A stretch of DNA of 64,000 bases from a virus: positions 104,428-168,427 of IMG/VR virus record IMGVR_UViG_3300013004_000026. One strand, 5' to 3'. A program made the position numbers and the translations under genes. The notes under the pieces are model-generated. The model saw nothing but the letters and a program-made list of their open reading frames with translations. It made no database searches and was not told the origin of the DNA. Shown piece by piece: positions 55,181 to 63,282 of the stretch. Each line of letters starts with the position of its first letter. The stretch's first letter is position 1.

Positions 55181-56313
55181 TATTTGCCTAACTTGTGATT
55201 TAGGTACACAATTTTTTCGCTGTTCTGTTGCATCATTTGTTTTTCAATTCCCGGCAACATGCCCGAGTAACTGATCAATAAAGGTATGGTGTCATTGGTG
55301 TTGATAGGCTTATGGGTAAACAGCACCGGTGTGGTTATTTCTTTGATACTGTCTAGTTTTTTATTCAACAACAAAGTCACTTGATCCTGTCCCAGCTCTT
55401 GTGTTACCAACGCATGTTCGTTAGACAAACTAGGTGCATAGATTATCATGGGCAATCTATTTACCAGCTGAGCATAGCGTAGCAGGCGACTCAACTGATT
55501 TTGTGCGCCAGCTAATTCGTATTCTCTACGCAACATGAACACCACTAGATCAGGCCCTAGAGCACTGTCAAGTTCTGTAACCAAATCTTCATGCACAGTA
55601 TAGCCTAGCACACTTGAAAGATCAACCAGCTGATGCAGGTGTTCATCATCCAAACTCCATCCTTGTGCGTGAATGTAGTCTAACATACCAGGTGAAGCAT
55701 TTGTTAGTTCCAGCCCCGACTCAGTCCTGCACAGTTGTATCTTGTACGGCTGTTGTTCTACTGCAATAATCTCTTCCAGGTACTGTTCAATTGGTTGGTC
55801 AATTTCAAAATTGTGCCCTTTGGCCCAGCTTACTGTGAAATTAATATTGTACTCGCTTACTGCAATGACCCAGACCTTGTTTTCTTTGTCAAAGTGTGCT
55901 GACCCTTGTCGTGCTTTCAACAGCTCGCGCAGTTGAGTGATCATATTGCTGTCGTATGGAAAACGAAGATAGATCTTGGAACCGTCGGACCAAATGCGTT
56001 TGCTACGATCAAGATAGCGCAAGGGCCTGCGATATTTTGGATCAGTACAAGGCGTCACATCAATGCCCTTGCTGGCCAGTTGACGCTGATACTTGAGAAT
56101 GATTTTCACAGCCAATTGGGCTTGCTTGTCCGTCATAGCAGTGCCAGCGAGTGTGCTGGATGTCAAGTCATCCAAGAAGCTGGTATCGTATCTGGCAAGA
56201 CTCACAATAGGACTGAATGCACCAAACAAGTAACCAGAACTTATTTTGCCTGCCAAGTCTCGCTTGCCGGCCAGTACCTCAAGATAGTCTTCAACAAAAT
56301 CATAGGTCTTCAT
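55180..56313 (-). CDS. Hypothetical DNA-region protein (377 aa)
   Basis: ATG 56313 lies 6 nt after a predicted -10, so its mRNA should be leaderless. Two-part protein: an N-terminal region with 'RYDTSFLDDLTSSTLAGTAMTDKQAQLAVKIILKYQRQL' and a segment IYLRFPYDSNMITQLRELLKARQGSAHFDKENKVWVIAV that looks like a HARP-type DNA-binding repeat, and a C-terminal half without motif. Early gene; probably works on DNA with UvsW, by position. Not assigned to a family. Confidence 0.5.
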   Translation of the reverse strand: MKTYDFVEDYLEVLAGKRDLAGKISSGYLFGAFSPIVSLARYDTSFLDDLTSSTLAGTAMTDKQAQLAVKIILKYQRQLASKGIDVTPCTDPKYRRPLRYLDRSKRIWSDGSKIYLRFPYDSNMITQLRELLKARQGSAHFDKENKVWVIAVSEYNINFTVSWAKGHNFEIDQPIEQYLEEIIAVEQQPYKIQLCRTESGLELTNASPGMLDYIHAQGWSLDDEHLHQLVDLSSVLGYTVHEDLVTELDSALGPDLVVFMLRREYELAGAQNQLSRLLRYAQLVNRLPMIIYAPSLSNEHALVTQELGQDQVTLLLNKKLDSIKEITTPVLFTHKPINTNDTIPLLISYSGMLPGIEKQMMQQNSEKIVYLNHKLGK

Positions 56314-56319
56314 GGTTGC

Positions 56320-56348
56320 AGTTTAACAGAGGCAGCATCAGAAGTCAA
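56320..56348 (-). promoter_or_regulatory. Sigma-70 promoter nested in a terminator U-tract, leaderless geometry
   Basis: Minus strand: TTGACT (56348-56343), 17-bp spacer, TAAACT (56325-56320), then 6 nt to ATG 56313. The -35 starts within the T tract of the upstream terminator. Confidence 0.65.
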
Positions 56349-56376
56349 AAAAAAGCCCTACCATTTCTGGTAGGGC
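56347..56376 (-). terminator. Rho-independent terminator after the AAA+ gene
   Basis: Minus strand: 9-bp stem GCCCTACCA/TGGTAGGGC with a GAAA tetraloop, then eight T residues. About 68 bp after the AAA+ stop. Confidence 0.9.
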
Positions 56377-56443
56377 ATAAGGTAGATTGCGGAAAGGAGC
56401 TAACAAACCACAACCATCAAGCGAGACATTGCCCGCCTAATTC

Positions 56444-57490
56444 TTAAGCCATCTTCATGCAAGTGGTTTGAGCCATTGCCTTCCAACGCATGGGGAAGCT
56501 CTTGTACAATTGAGCAACCTTGATTGCCATGCGCAAGCTCAACTCACGCAAGGACTTCTTGTTAGAATCCATAAACTCAATGATCTCATCTGAGCCAGCT
56601 TCGCTGATGTCCATGTCAGCAAACAACTCGCCAGTCTTGGCAATTTGCTTGATGCGCAGGATCTTGTCGCGTTCGGTGTCCAGAGTCAAGTCCAAGTAGT
56701 GGCAGCGTGATTGCAGTGCATCCAAGTGATCGCGCAGTTTTTGCGACTTCATCTTGTCAAACTTGAGGTTGGTAATAAAGATAACCGTACCGTTGAAGTT
56801 GAAACTGTCTGGAATGCCTTCTTCCTTGAGAATACGGCTCTCACTCAACCATGAAATCTTGCGCTTCTTGCCAGAGTCCAAAGCACCTTTCAGCAAGTTC
56901 AAGCTCACATCATCCAACAGGATTGAGTCGCAGTCGTCAAACACAACCACGCAATTTTCGTCCGAGTACTTGTACAGAGTTTGGTACAAGCCAATGGGCG
57001 AAGCAGAACCTTTTACAATCTCGGCACGGAGTCGATTGGAGCCCAACATCTGCATCATCTGCACTTTTTCAATCTCACGCTCAACACCATATGACTTACC
57101 AACACCAGGAGGGCCGCTGACAATCATGGCACGGATTTCGCCGCCCACGCAAGCCTTGGTCATGTCTGTAAGAATCTCAAAACGCTCAGCGATCTCACCC
57201 ATGCGCTCTTCGTCGGTTTTGCTGTCATTGATAGCGTCTTGCACATCTGCATCCACAGCCATCACAGCACCGTCAAACTCGTCGGCACCAACAAACTCGT
57301 AGTCGCTCATGCCTTCAACTTTGACACGGATTTCTTCTGGGAAGCCAGGAAACTTGCCACCGTTTTTTACAGTAACATAACCACCTTTGGCAGTTTGTTT
57401 GAATTGTTCTACCAGCTGGAACACTTTACCCGACACATCGTGAGCACGATAAGCGCCAGACTTAACACGAACGAAAGCAGATTTAGACAT
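56444..57490 (-). CDS. AAA+ ATPase (phage early)
   Basis: 348 residues. Walker A VSGPPGVGKSYG, Walker B VVVFDDCDSIL, 'GTVIFITNLKFDKM' sensor 1 and an Arg-finger-like 'LDALQSRCHYLDL'. The N-terminal ~120 residues form a small beta domain plus linker. Resembles single-domain AAA+ proteins of T4-like phages; could remodel protein or nucleic-acid complexes. Strong early promoter, RBS AAGGAG and a strong terminator show it is made alone in quantity. Confidence 0.85.
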   Translation of the reverse strand: MSKSAFVRVKSGAYRAHDVSGKVFQLVEQFKQTAKGGYVTVKNGGKFPGFPEEIRVKVEGMSDYEFVGADEFDGAVMAVDADVQDAINDSKTDEERMGEIAERFEILTDMTKACVGGEIRAMIVSGPPGVGKSYGVEREIEKVQMMQMLGSNRLRAEIVKGSASPIGLYQTLYKYSDENCVVVFDDCDSILLDDVSLNLLKGALDSGKKRKISWLSESRILKEEGIPDSFNFNGTVIFITNLKFDKMKSQKLRDHLDALQSRCHYLDLTLDTERDKILRIKQIAKTGELFADMDISEAGSDEIIEFMDSNKKSLRELSLRMAIKVAQLYKSFPMRWKAMAQTTCMKMA

Positions 57491-57521
57491 ACAAGCTCCT
57501 TTTTTGTTTAACTATGACTCT

Positions 57522-57550
57522 AGTATAGCAAAATGGGTATTATTGGTCAA
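57522..57550 (-). promoter_or_regulatory. Sigma-70 early promoter of the AAA+ gene
   Basis: Minus strand: TTGACC (57550-57545), 17-bp spacer, TATACT (57527-57522). Overlaps the 3' end of the upstream small gene. Shares GGTTGAC, TTTTGCTATACT and a GTTAAACAAAA..AGGAGC leader with the promoter at 57753-57781. Confidence 0.85.
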
Positions 57551-57722
57551 CCGGCGCAAACATGCGGGCACCTTCTGCCATAAACACACTATAGGCTTCC
57601 ATTGTTTTTTCACAGTAAAGCATCTTGCCGTGCTTTTGAATGTCTTGCAAAACTTCTAACAGTCCGATACCCATGAACTCTTGTTCTTTGTTGAGTTGGG
57701 CAATAGCTGTGCTAATTTGCAT
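57540..57722 (-). CDS. Small early protein (60 aa)
   Basis: Acidic helical protein (QLNKEQEFMGIGLLEVLQDIQKHGK). AAAAGGAG ribosome-binding site and its own sigma-70 promoter. Function unknown; as a tiny early gene it could be a host-takeover protein. Confidence 0.65.
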   Translation of the reverse strand: MQISTAIAQLNKEQEFMGIGLLEVLQDIQKHGKMLYCEKTMEAYSVFMAEGARMFAPVDQ

Positions 57723-57752
57723 TTGGGGCTCCTTTTGTTTAACTTAGCCTAT

Positions 57753-57781
57753 AGTATAGCAAATGGGCCCATTTGAGTCAA
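57753..57781 (-). promoter_or_regulatory. Sigma-70 early promoter of the 60-aa gene
   Basis: Minus strand: TTGACT (57781-57776), 17-bp spacer, TATACT (57758-57753), preceded by a TTTTGCAACAA element at 57814-57824. Confidence 0.85.
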
Positions 57782-57834
57782 CCGGGCTAAAACCCGCACA
57801 AACACTAGGGTTTTTGTTGCAAAAAATGTAATAC

Positions 57835-58317
57835 TTAGGGCTTACTCTGCTGTTCTGTAGCACTAAGTTTACACAATAGCAAGAAGTGCTCGTATGCTTG
57901 TTTCACGCTTTCGTTGGTCAAGAGCTTTTGTGCTTCTTTGACCAAGGCCTGGCTACCTGCTTCTGCAGCCTCACGACAGCTGCCGCAGGTCATCATGTTG
58001 CGGTTGGGATCATCGGGATCCATAGTAGCTAGAAACTGATCAAAGGCTGCTCGTTGTTCCAGCGTGATGCTTCTGGTAGCTGGCCGCAGTTCTGATGCCC
58101 TATGGATAGATTGTGAAATTTCATCCTCGCAATAGAGTGATGCTGCCAGTAATGGCACGATGTCTGGATCTACAGCATACCGGCGGCTGGTCATGCCGGG
58201 CCGTTTCACCGTCATGGTTGTGCCGTTGGGAATGTAATCAATCATTTCTTGATCGTACTCGCCAATTTCCACATATCGGCGGCCAACTTTTTTGTAAATT
58301 CCGGTAGGTTTTTTCAT
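57835..58317 (-). CDS. Hypothetical phage protein (160 aa)
   Basis: N-terminal beta region (TGIYKKVGRRYVEIGEYDQEMIDYIPNGTTMTV) and helical C-terminal half with two Cys (TCGSCREAAEAG). No family recognised. ATGA overlap with the PLP-like gene. Confidence 0.6.
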   Translation of the reverse strand: MKKPTGIYKKVGRRYVEIGEYDQEMIDYIPNGTTMTVKRPGMTSRRYAVDPDIVPLLAASLYCEDEISQSIHRASELRPATRSITLEQRAAFDQFLATMDPDDPNRNMMTCGSCREAAEAGSQALVKEAQKLLTNESVKQAYEHFLLLCKLSATEQQSKP

Positions 58318-59174
58318 CTAAACTGCTCCAACAAATTTTTTAATCCAAACAACTTTGTGCGATCCATGCTCTGTGCCACATGCACAAATCGAGTGGGTCG
58401 CAGATACAAGGTTTTACAAATTTCATTATAACGCTGATTGTACAAATTCCACAAGTGATCCGGAGGCACACGATGTATGTGATGAAGTCCAATGTGCATG
58501 AGACTGGCCGGAATCATTTTGAACTGATTGAATATGGTTATGCTGTCCTGCGGATTTTGTTGTCGGCTCCATCGTATGCCAATTCTATTCCACCACAGGT
58601 CCATGCCTTTGCTTAGACTCATGGCCACAGATTGTATGGCAGGATGATTGTAGTCAAACACAATGTCTCTTGCGGCTGTTAACCAAGCAGAATCCACATG
58701 CACTGGTATGTTTTTTTGCACACATTCGTCTAGAATCTCCTGCATGCGTGGGTGTATGTCATAGTGTCCTGCAAAAGGCATGCTGATCAACAAGGGCCGG
58801 TCAGGCTCAAGATTGCCAGGTTGACTGGGCACCAGCCCTGGGTCAAGCCGCCAGTAGTAGGTGTAGTCATGTGCCAACACTTGTATGCCACGGGTCGTGT
58901 GCTGTTGCAAAAGATTGTCAATAAAATGGTTTACCCCCATGCAGGCTTCAAATACAGGAAACGCATCCAGTCCAGTGATTTGGTTCAATGAGCTGGATCT
59001 AAACCAAGCAGGTGCATCACGCAACCAGGTGCGATGTACTTCAATTGGATCAAGGTCTTGAATGCTGTACTGCCTGCGCACTTCGCAGAGCCAGGCCGAG
59101 CTGGCATTTACCGGAGAGCTCTGTGTGCGTTCAGCAAACAGATCTATCAGCTGGTTAGATGTGATACTGCCCAT
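58314..59174 (-). CDS. PLP-dependent aminotransferase-like protein
   Basis: 286 residues, shorter than typical fold-type I enzymes (about 400). VHVDSAWLTAARDIVFDY (D161 near the PLP ring position) and SLSKGMDLWWNR (K189 in the S-x-S-K Schiff-base motif) are in the right order for fold-type I. The N-terminal substrate region is reduced. Could be a sugar-nucleotide aminotransferase-like or degenerate protein. Adjacent glycan genes support a sugar role; unproven. Confidence 0.55.
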   Translation of the reverse strand: MGSITSNQLIDLFAERTQSSPVNASSAWLCEVRRQYSIQDLDPIEVHRTWLRDAPAWFRSSSLNQITGLDAFPVFEACMGVNHFIDNLLQQHTTRGIQVLAHDYTYYWRLDPGLVPSQPGNLEPDRPLLISMPFAGHYDIHPRMQEILDECVQKNIPVHVDSAWLTAARDIVFDYNHPAIQSVAMSLSKGMDLWWNRIGIRWSRQQNPQDSITIFNQFKMIPASLMHIGLHHIHRVPPDHLWNLYNQRYNEICKTLYLRPTRFVHVAQSMDRTKLFGLKNLLEQFR

Positions 59175-59533
59175 AGTGTGATAGCTAGATAGGTAAGACT
59201 ATGGGCCAGTTGATCTGCACCCAACCAGACCCAGAACTCATGATCTTGTATGGTCAGCCCGCGCCAGCGATTGATGTTCATTTTGAGCCAGTCAATATGA
59301 TAGTGGAACAGTCCGTCTGCCAGTGCAGCAAACACTGCAATAAAAGGATTGGTCATCCAACAGAGCACTGCCCAGGTCCCCACAATGTGCATGAGTGTGT
59401 GATGTACGCCACCCTCGGCACCGTAGATACCTTTTTGTTGTACCATGTAATCAAATTGTAGTACAAAATCTGCTATGAAATGCTTGGCAAACAGTAGTGC
59501 AAGTATGGCAATAGTTAATTGAGCTTCTGTCAT
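59147..59533 (-). CDS. DUF3307-like membrane protein
   Basis: 128 residues, four hydrophobic spans with conserved polar residues inside them: FAKHFIADFVLQFDYM, GGVHHTLMH and FHYHIDWLK (His/Asp in membrane), as in DUF3307 proteins. Function of the family is unknown. Overlaps the PLP-like gene by 28 bp. Confidence 0.75.
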   Translation of the reverse strand: MTEAQLTIAILALLFAKHFIADFVLQFDYMVQQKGIYGAEGGVHHTLMHIVGTWAVLCWMTNPFIAVFAALADGLFHYHIDWLKMNINRWRGLTIQDHEFWVWLGADQLAHSLTYLAITLWAVSHLTS

Positions 59534-59538
59534 GTTGA

Positions 59539-59545
59539 TATTTAA
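59539..59545 (-). promoter_or_regulatory. Late-type motif TTAAATA abutting a start codon
   Basis: Ends 5 nt before the DUF3307-like ATG (59533). May be a late promoter giving a leaderless mRNA, or chance. Confidence 0.3.
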
Positions 59546-59546
59546 C

Positions 59547-59750
59547 CTACCTAATCTGAAGCAGATTCATTTTACGCACAAGTTGAGCTTCAACTTGTCG
59601 CCAGAATCTATAGGCCCAGGTGTTGGGGTACACTTTGTCTATCACATGGCGCACACTGTCAAGTTTACGCCCAATGGTCTCAATTTCATCACCCACAATC
59701 ACTGCTCCCCTAGTGAATTGAAATCTTGAAATGTTGCGAGGTCGGTACAT
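59547..59750 (-). CDS. Small basic protein (67 aa)
   Basis: MYRPRNISRFQFTRGAVIVGDEIETIGRKLDSVRHVIDK, then a basic C-terminus. Start at ATG 59750, 2 nt after the upstream stop (a TTG at 59756 is rejected). Function unknown. Confidence 0.55.
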   Translation of the reverse strand: MYRPRNISRFQFTRGAVIVGDEIETIGRKLDSVRHVIDKVYPNTWAYRFWRQVEAQLVRKMNLLQIR

Positions 59751-59752
59751 GG

Positions 59753-59926
59753 TCAACTGTTAATGGTAGCATAGGGATCATAATTTTCTGGCTGTGGAAA
59801 GGCAGCATCCCATTCAGCTGGGTCAATGTTTTCTATGTCTTGCCAATCGTAATCCTTGTCTACTAGCACGCCATCGTCATCGTAAAAAGGATCTTCTATC
59901 AAACGACCATATCCGGGTTCGCTCAT
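59753..59926 (-). CDS. Small acidic protein (57 aa)
   Basis: 57 residues, very acidic with many Asp/Tyr/Trp (EDPFYDDDGVLVDKDYDW), starting with AGGAG 6 nt before the second of two tandem ATGs. The stop is 2 nt before the next ATG. A DNA-mimic-like composition, but no proof. Function unknown. Confidence 0.5.
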   Translation of the reverse strand: MSEPGYGRLIEDPFYDDDGVLVDKDYDWQDIENIDPAEWDAAFPQPENYDPYATINS

Positions 59927-59935
59927 CATGCTCTC

Positions 59936-60262
59936 CTATAGTTTGGGAATATTGTAGTTCACACCCTGTGGGCTTGGACGCTTGCGAATGCCCAGCTTGC
60001 TCCAATCTTGTTCTAGCATGGCTAGATTCTTTTTGTCCTTTACCGTTGCACCTTCAATTTTGAGCGTGATAAAAGTTTTGTTGTATTTGGGTTCAAAAAA
60101 TCTACCTGCATACACCAATTCCAACACCTGGCGCATGCGTTCAGCTTGCACCTGTTGTGCAGAGCTGTAGTGTGTTTTGTTTGCACTAGAGCGCATGCGG
60201 GCATCACGGGCTGCCCACCATTTGTTAGACGCTTCTTCTGTGTTGATGAATTTTTCCTGCAT
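59936..60262 (-). CDS. Early protein (108 aa)
   Basis: Basic, helical N-terminal half (NTEEASNKWWAARDARMRS) then a beta region (FITLKIEGATVKDKKNLAMLEQDWSKLG). AGGAG ribosome-binding site and sigma-70 promoter with the early cassette. Function unknown. Confidence 0.65.
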   Translation of the reverse strand: MQEKFINTEEASNKWWAARDARMRSSANKTHYSSAQQVQAERMRQVLELVYAGRFFEPKYNKTFITLKIEGATVKDKKNLAMLEQDWSKLGIRKRPSPQGVNYNIPKL

Positions 60263-60293
60263 AGCAAGCTCCTATTTTTTGTAGAGTTTATGC

Positions 60294-60322
60294 AGTATAA
60301 GAAAAAGCCCAATTGTTGTCAA
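60294..60322 (-). promoter_or_regulatory. Sigma-70 early promoter of the 108-aa gene
   Basis: Minus strand: TTGACA (60322-60317), 17-bp spacer, TATACT (60299-60294), with ATTGCAACAA at 60331-60340 upstream. Confidence 0.85.
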
Positions 60323-60347
60323 CCAAGCATTTGTTGCAATTTTGCTA

Positions 60348-61190
60348 TTACACTGTTTCTAGCATTTCTAGCAACTTGTGCCCATTTTTCAAATAGGGCA
60401 AATGATTATGAATCATCACACCCACTTGATTTTTGTGCTCTGGCTGATTGGCTTTGAGTTTTTGGATAGCCATCTGCAACAGATCTATGTGCTGTCTTTG
60501 CCATAGTGCATTGATAACATGATTCCATTTGTGTTCGTTCCAGTTGTTCCAGTCTAATCTTTCGCAATAGAATTCTGCTGTTTCTCTGCGTCCAAAGCCA
60601 AATATGTTCCAGATACCATGAATACCCATACTATCATGATATTGACCTAGTTCATAGCTGAATCGCTGAGCCAATGGCGTTGGGGCAAATTTCATGCCAT
60701 AACGACTTTCCAACAAGGGCCTGTGATCTTGCCCTAGACACTTGTCTTCGTTGATAAAACTGTATTTGGCCAACAGTTTGATTTCTGGATCCTGGCAGGC
60801 CTGTAGGAACGCAGCACTGCGCAAACTGAGTCCGCCGTTGCCAATGTTTTGACCTTCTGGTTCGTTGGGCCACGGAGCTCCAATATAGTCGTACTCTAAG
60901 AACTCTGGTAGCCAGCGATTGCTTTGATGTACCATGCTGTCATATTGGATATACAAAGCATGTCCTTGTGTAACATGCTGAGCTACTCCTTTGAGCATGA
61001 GTTCATTGTATTGTCTAAAATTTCGCACTGGCTCATGCGCAATAAATTTACTGCCAGGATAGAAATCCTGATCACTGATAACTATAACTTCTTTTACCGA
61101 GGGCAATAGTCTAAGTGTTGTGTCAAGAGCTCGCTTGGTAAGTTCATAATTAATGAACTCAATGGCCACTACGCTGATATCTAAAGTCAT
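60348..61190 (-). CDS. Glycosyltransferase-like protein, DUF5672 type (1)
   Basis: 280 residues. Starts with SVVAIEFINYELTKRALDTTL, has YIQYDSMVHQ (D-x-D-like) and the family signature YDYIGAPWPNEP...IGNGGLSLRS, plus 'ESRYGMKFAPTPLAQRFSYE'. DUF5672 proteins are GT-A-like sugar transferases. About as similar in plan to the next gene as two paralogues. ATGA overlap with it. Likely adds sugars to a host or phage glycan. Confidence 0.8.
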   Translation of the reverse strand: MTLDISVVAIEFINYELTKRALDTTLRLLPSVKEVIVISDQDFYPGSKFIAHEPVRNFRQYNELMLKGVAQHVTQGHALYIQYDSMVHQSNRWLPEFLEYDYIGAPWPNEPEGQNIGNGGLSLRSAAFLQACQDPEIKLLAKYSFINEDKCLGQDHRPLLESRYGMKFAPTPLAQRFSYELGQYHDSMGIHGIWNIFGFGRRETAEFYCERLDWNNWNEHKWNHVINALWQRQHIDLLQMAIQKLKANQPEHKNQVGVMIHNHLPYLKNGHKLLEMLETV

Positions 61191-62050
61191 TTGAAAATTT
61201 GTAACACTTTATCTTTGTTAGGAAATTCTTCTTGAGACATCCATTCAATCATTTCTTCGCACACACTGCTTTGTTTGATCTTGTCTGCTTGAGTTTCCAA
61301 TAGATCTAGATACCCAACTCCTGCCATACAAACCACAGTGTGATGTGCTCTGTGAACTTCGTTCCAGGTATTTTCTGGTGCTCGTTGGATAAAATATTCA
61401 ACGGTGTCTCTGGGCATGAACTGAACTATATTCCAAAATCCATGATGTGCCATGGCATCAAATCCATCTGGAGCAAGTTCAATAGAAAATTTATTAGCCA
61501 CTGGTGCAGGTGCAAAAACCATGCCCTGACTTTCTAACCAAGGCCTATGCACAATAGCAATATAGTTGTCTTCTTGAACACCATGCTCACTGGTTGGATC
61601 TAATTGTATATGTGGTGCTTGCAGTGCTTGTAGTAGTCTACGACTGCGCAAACTAAATCCGCCGTTGCCAACATTCTCACCGTGAGGACGCCACGGCCAA
61701 ACTGCACCAATGTAGTCATTTAACAAAAACCAATCATGCCATCCATCACTTTTGTGAACCATGGCGTCCCATTGCTGAAATATCACATACTCAGTTTCAA
61801 CATGTTCTAACATGCCTTTGAGCAGGAGATTGCAATAGTTCAGCATATTGCCATGCGGAATTTTTACATGCTTGGAACCTGGTAGAAAATCTTTGTCACT
61901 GAATACCAGTGCATGCTTAAAAGGCACTCGACTCAGCGTTTCTTCCATGGCTCTTTTGGCCAAGTCATGATACATAGTTTCTATGGTCACAAGGGTAACA
62001 TCATTCAAGGTACCACCTGATGGCCCAGATTTTGCATTGCTGATTGTCAT
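61187..62050 (-). CDS. Glycosyltransferase-like protein, DUF5672 type (2)
   Basis: 287 residues; VTLVTIETMYHDLAKRAMEETL, 'VIFQQWDAMVHK', 'NDYIGAVWPWRPHGENVGNGGFSLRSRR' mark the same family as the neighbour at 60348-61190, probably by tandem duplication. In the glycan operon, ATGA-coupled on both sides. Confidence 0.8.
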   Translation of the reverse strand: MTISNAKSGPSGGTLNDVTLVTIETMYHDLAKRAMEETLSRVPFKHALVFSDKDFLPGSKHVKIPHGNMLNYCNLLLKGMLEHVETEYVIFQQWDAMVHKSDGWHDWFLLNDYIGAVWPWRPHGENVGNGGFSLRSRRLLQALQAPHIQLDPTSEHGVQEDNYIAIVHRPWLESQGMVFAPAPVANKFSIELAPDGFDAMAHHGFWNIVQFMPRDTVEYFIQRAPENTWNEVHRAHHTVVCMAGVGYLDLLETQADKIKQSSVCEEMIEWMSQEEFPNKDKVLQIFK

Positions 62051-63282
62051 TGTATTTCTACTTTAGGAAAGTATTTGAGAAACTTGTCATTTGGATTCAT
62101 TCGACGGCCAAGAATCTTCTTTTGAATGTCGTCAAAGTAATTCCAGGCCAGCGGAATAAACAGTATCTTGTCGCCGGGCTGATATTGATCCAAATGATCA
62201 ATACTGACCACAGGTATGCTCATACCAGGCGAGTACTTGCCCTGCTTGAGCTCATTGTCGTCAATGATAAAATCCAGTTTGATCTTGCTAAAATTTAGCA
62301 GAGTGTTGCCTTTGGCAGCAGCACCATACCCGCCGAGGATATAGCCCTTGCGTCTGTACAACTCAACAAATGTCTTTAGTTCATCAACCAAGCGTAGTGT
62401 ATTAGCAGCCCAATGAGCGTAGGTATCGTCTGTGTACAACCCAATGGTATTTTCCATTGCAATAATGTTTTTCACACGCTCAGGACGAGGACGCTTGCTC
62501 AACACAAACACATAGCTGATGCCGTGGATGGGAGTTTTGATAGCGTCCACAAGATACAAACCGGATCGTTCGGCCAGAGCCTTCATGCTCTTGACATTGA
62601 AGAAACTGATGTGTTCGTGATAGATTGTGTCAAATTCGTCATTTGGAACCATGTCAGCTTGACTGGTACTAACAAACATCAGGCTATTGCTATGCATAAC
62701 ATCTCGAACATTTTCCAGATAATTTACTAGATCAGGAATGTGTGCAAATGCATTTTGACTGGTTATGATATCTATTTTACCATTGGCAGCATGTACAACT
62801 TCTGTGGCAGTATCTTTGTTCCAGAAATCACACACCACACGATGCCCGCTGCGTTGACTGACAGGAAACAAATTTTTAGCAGGGTCAACTCCGTAGGTTC
62901 TAAGGCCTTCGTCGATGAAAAAATTCAATTGACTGCCATCGTTACAGCCAATATCCAACACAGTTTCTGGATTATGACCGGCGTGTGAGCGATACAATTC
63001 CATGGCAAATTTAGCATACCAGTGCATGTAATGTAGATATGTTTTGCTGGTTCCACTCACATACAAATAATGCTCGTAGATCAGTTTAGGGTTCACTGCA
63101 TGTGTGAGCTGTAGGTGATGGCAGTCTCGACACATGTTCACAGCCAGCGGAAAATACGGCTCACTGTCGCCGGGCTCTTCCTTGAACGCATTGGCCAATG
63201 GCTGATCGTTTAAGTCCAGCATGAGCACTAGATTGTGTCCACCGCAGGCCAAACAAGAGTTTAATTGAGTAATATCATTCAT
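62047..63282 (-). CDS. Sugar C-methyltransferase (SAM-dependent)
   Basis: 411 residues with three parts: an N-terminal zinc-binding segment (NSCLACGGHNLVLMLDLNDQPLANAF, CRDCHHLQ), a SAM-binding Rossmann core (VLDIGCNDGSQLNFF), and a C-terminal Rossmann-like domain (GYGAAAKGNTLLNF). This three-domain layout matches TylC3/NovU-like C-methyltransferases of deoxysugar pathways. Implies the phage makes or alters a methyl-branched sugar. In the glycan operon. Confidence 0.88.
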   Translation of the reverse strand: MNDITQLNSCLACGGHNLVLMLDLNDQPLANAFKEEPGDSEPYFPLAVNMCRDCHHLQLTHAVNPKLIYEHYLYVSGTSKTYLHYMHWYAKFAMELYRSHAGHNPETVLDIGCNDGSQLNFFIDEGLRTYGVDPAKNLFPVSQRSGHRVVCDFWNKDTATEVVHAANGKIDIITSQNAFAHIPDLVNYLENVRDVMHSNSLMFVSTSQADMVPNDEFDTIYHEHISFFNVKSMKALAERSGLYLVDAIKTPIHGISYVFVLSKRPRPERVKNIIAMENTIGLYTDDTYAHWAANTLRLVDELKTFVELYRRKGYILGGYGAAAKGNTLLNFSKIKLDFIIDDNELKQGKYSPGMSIPVVSIDHLDQYQPGDKILFIPLAWNYFDDIQKKILGRRMNPNDKFLKYFPKVEIQ

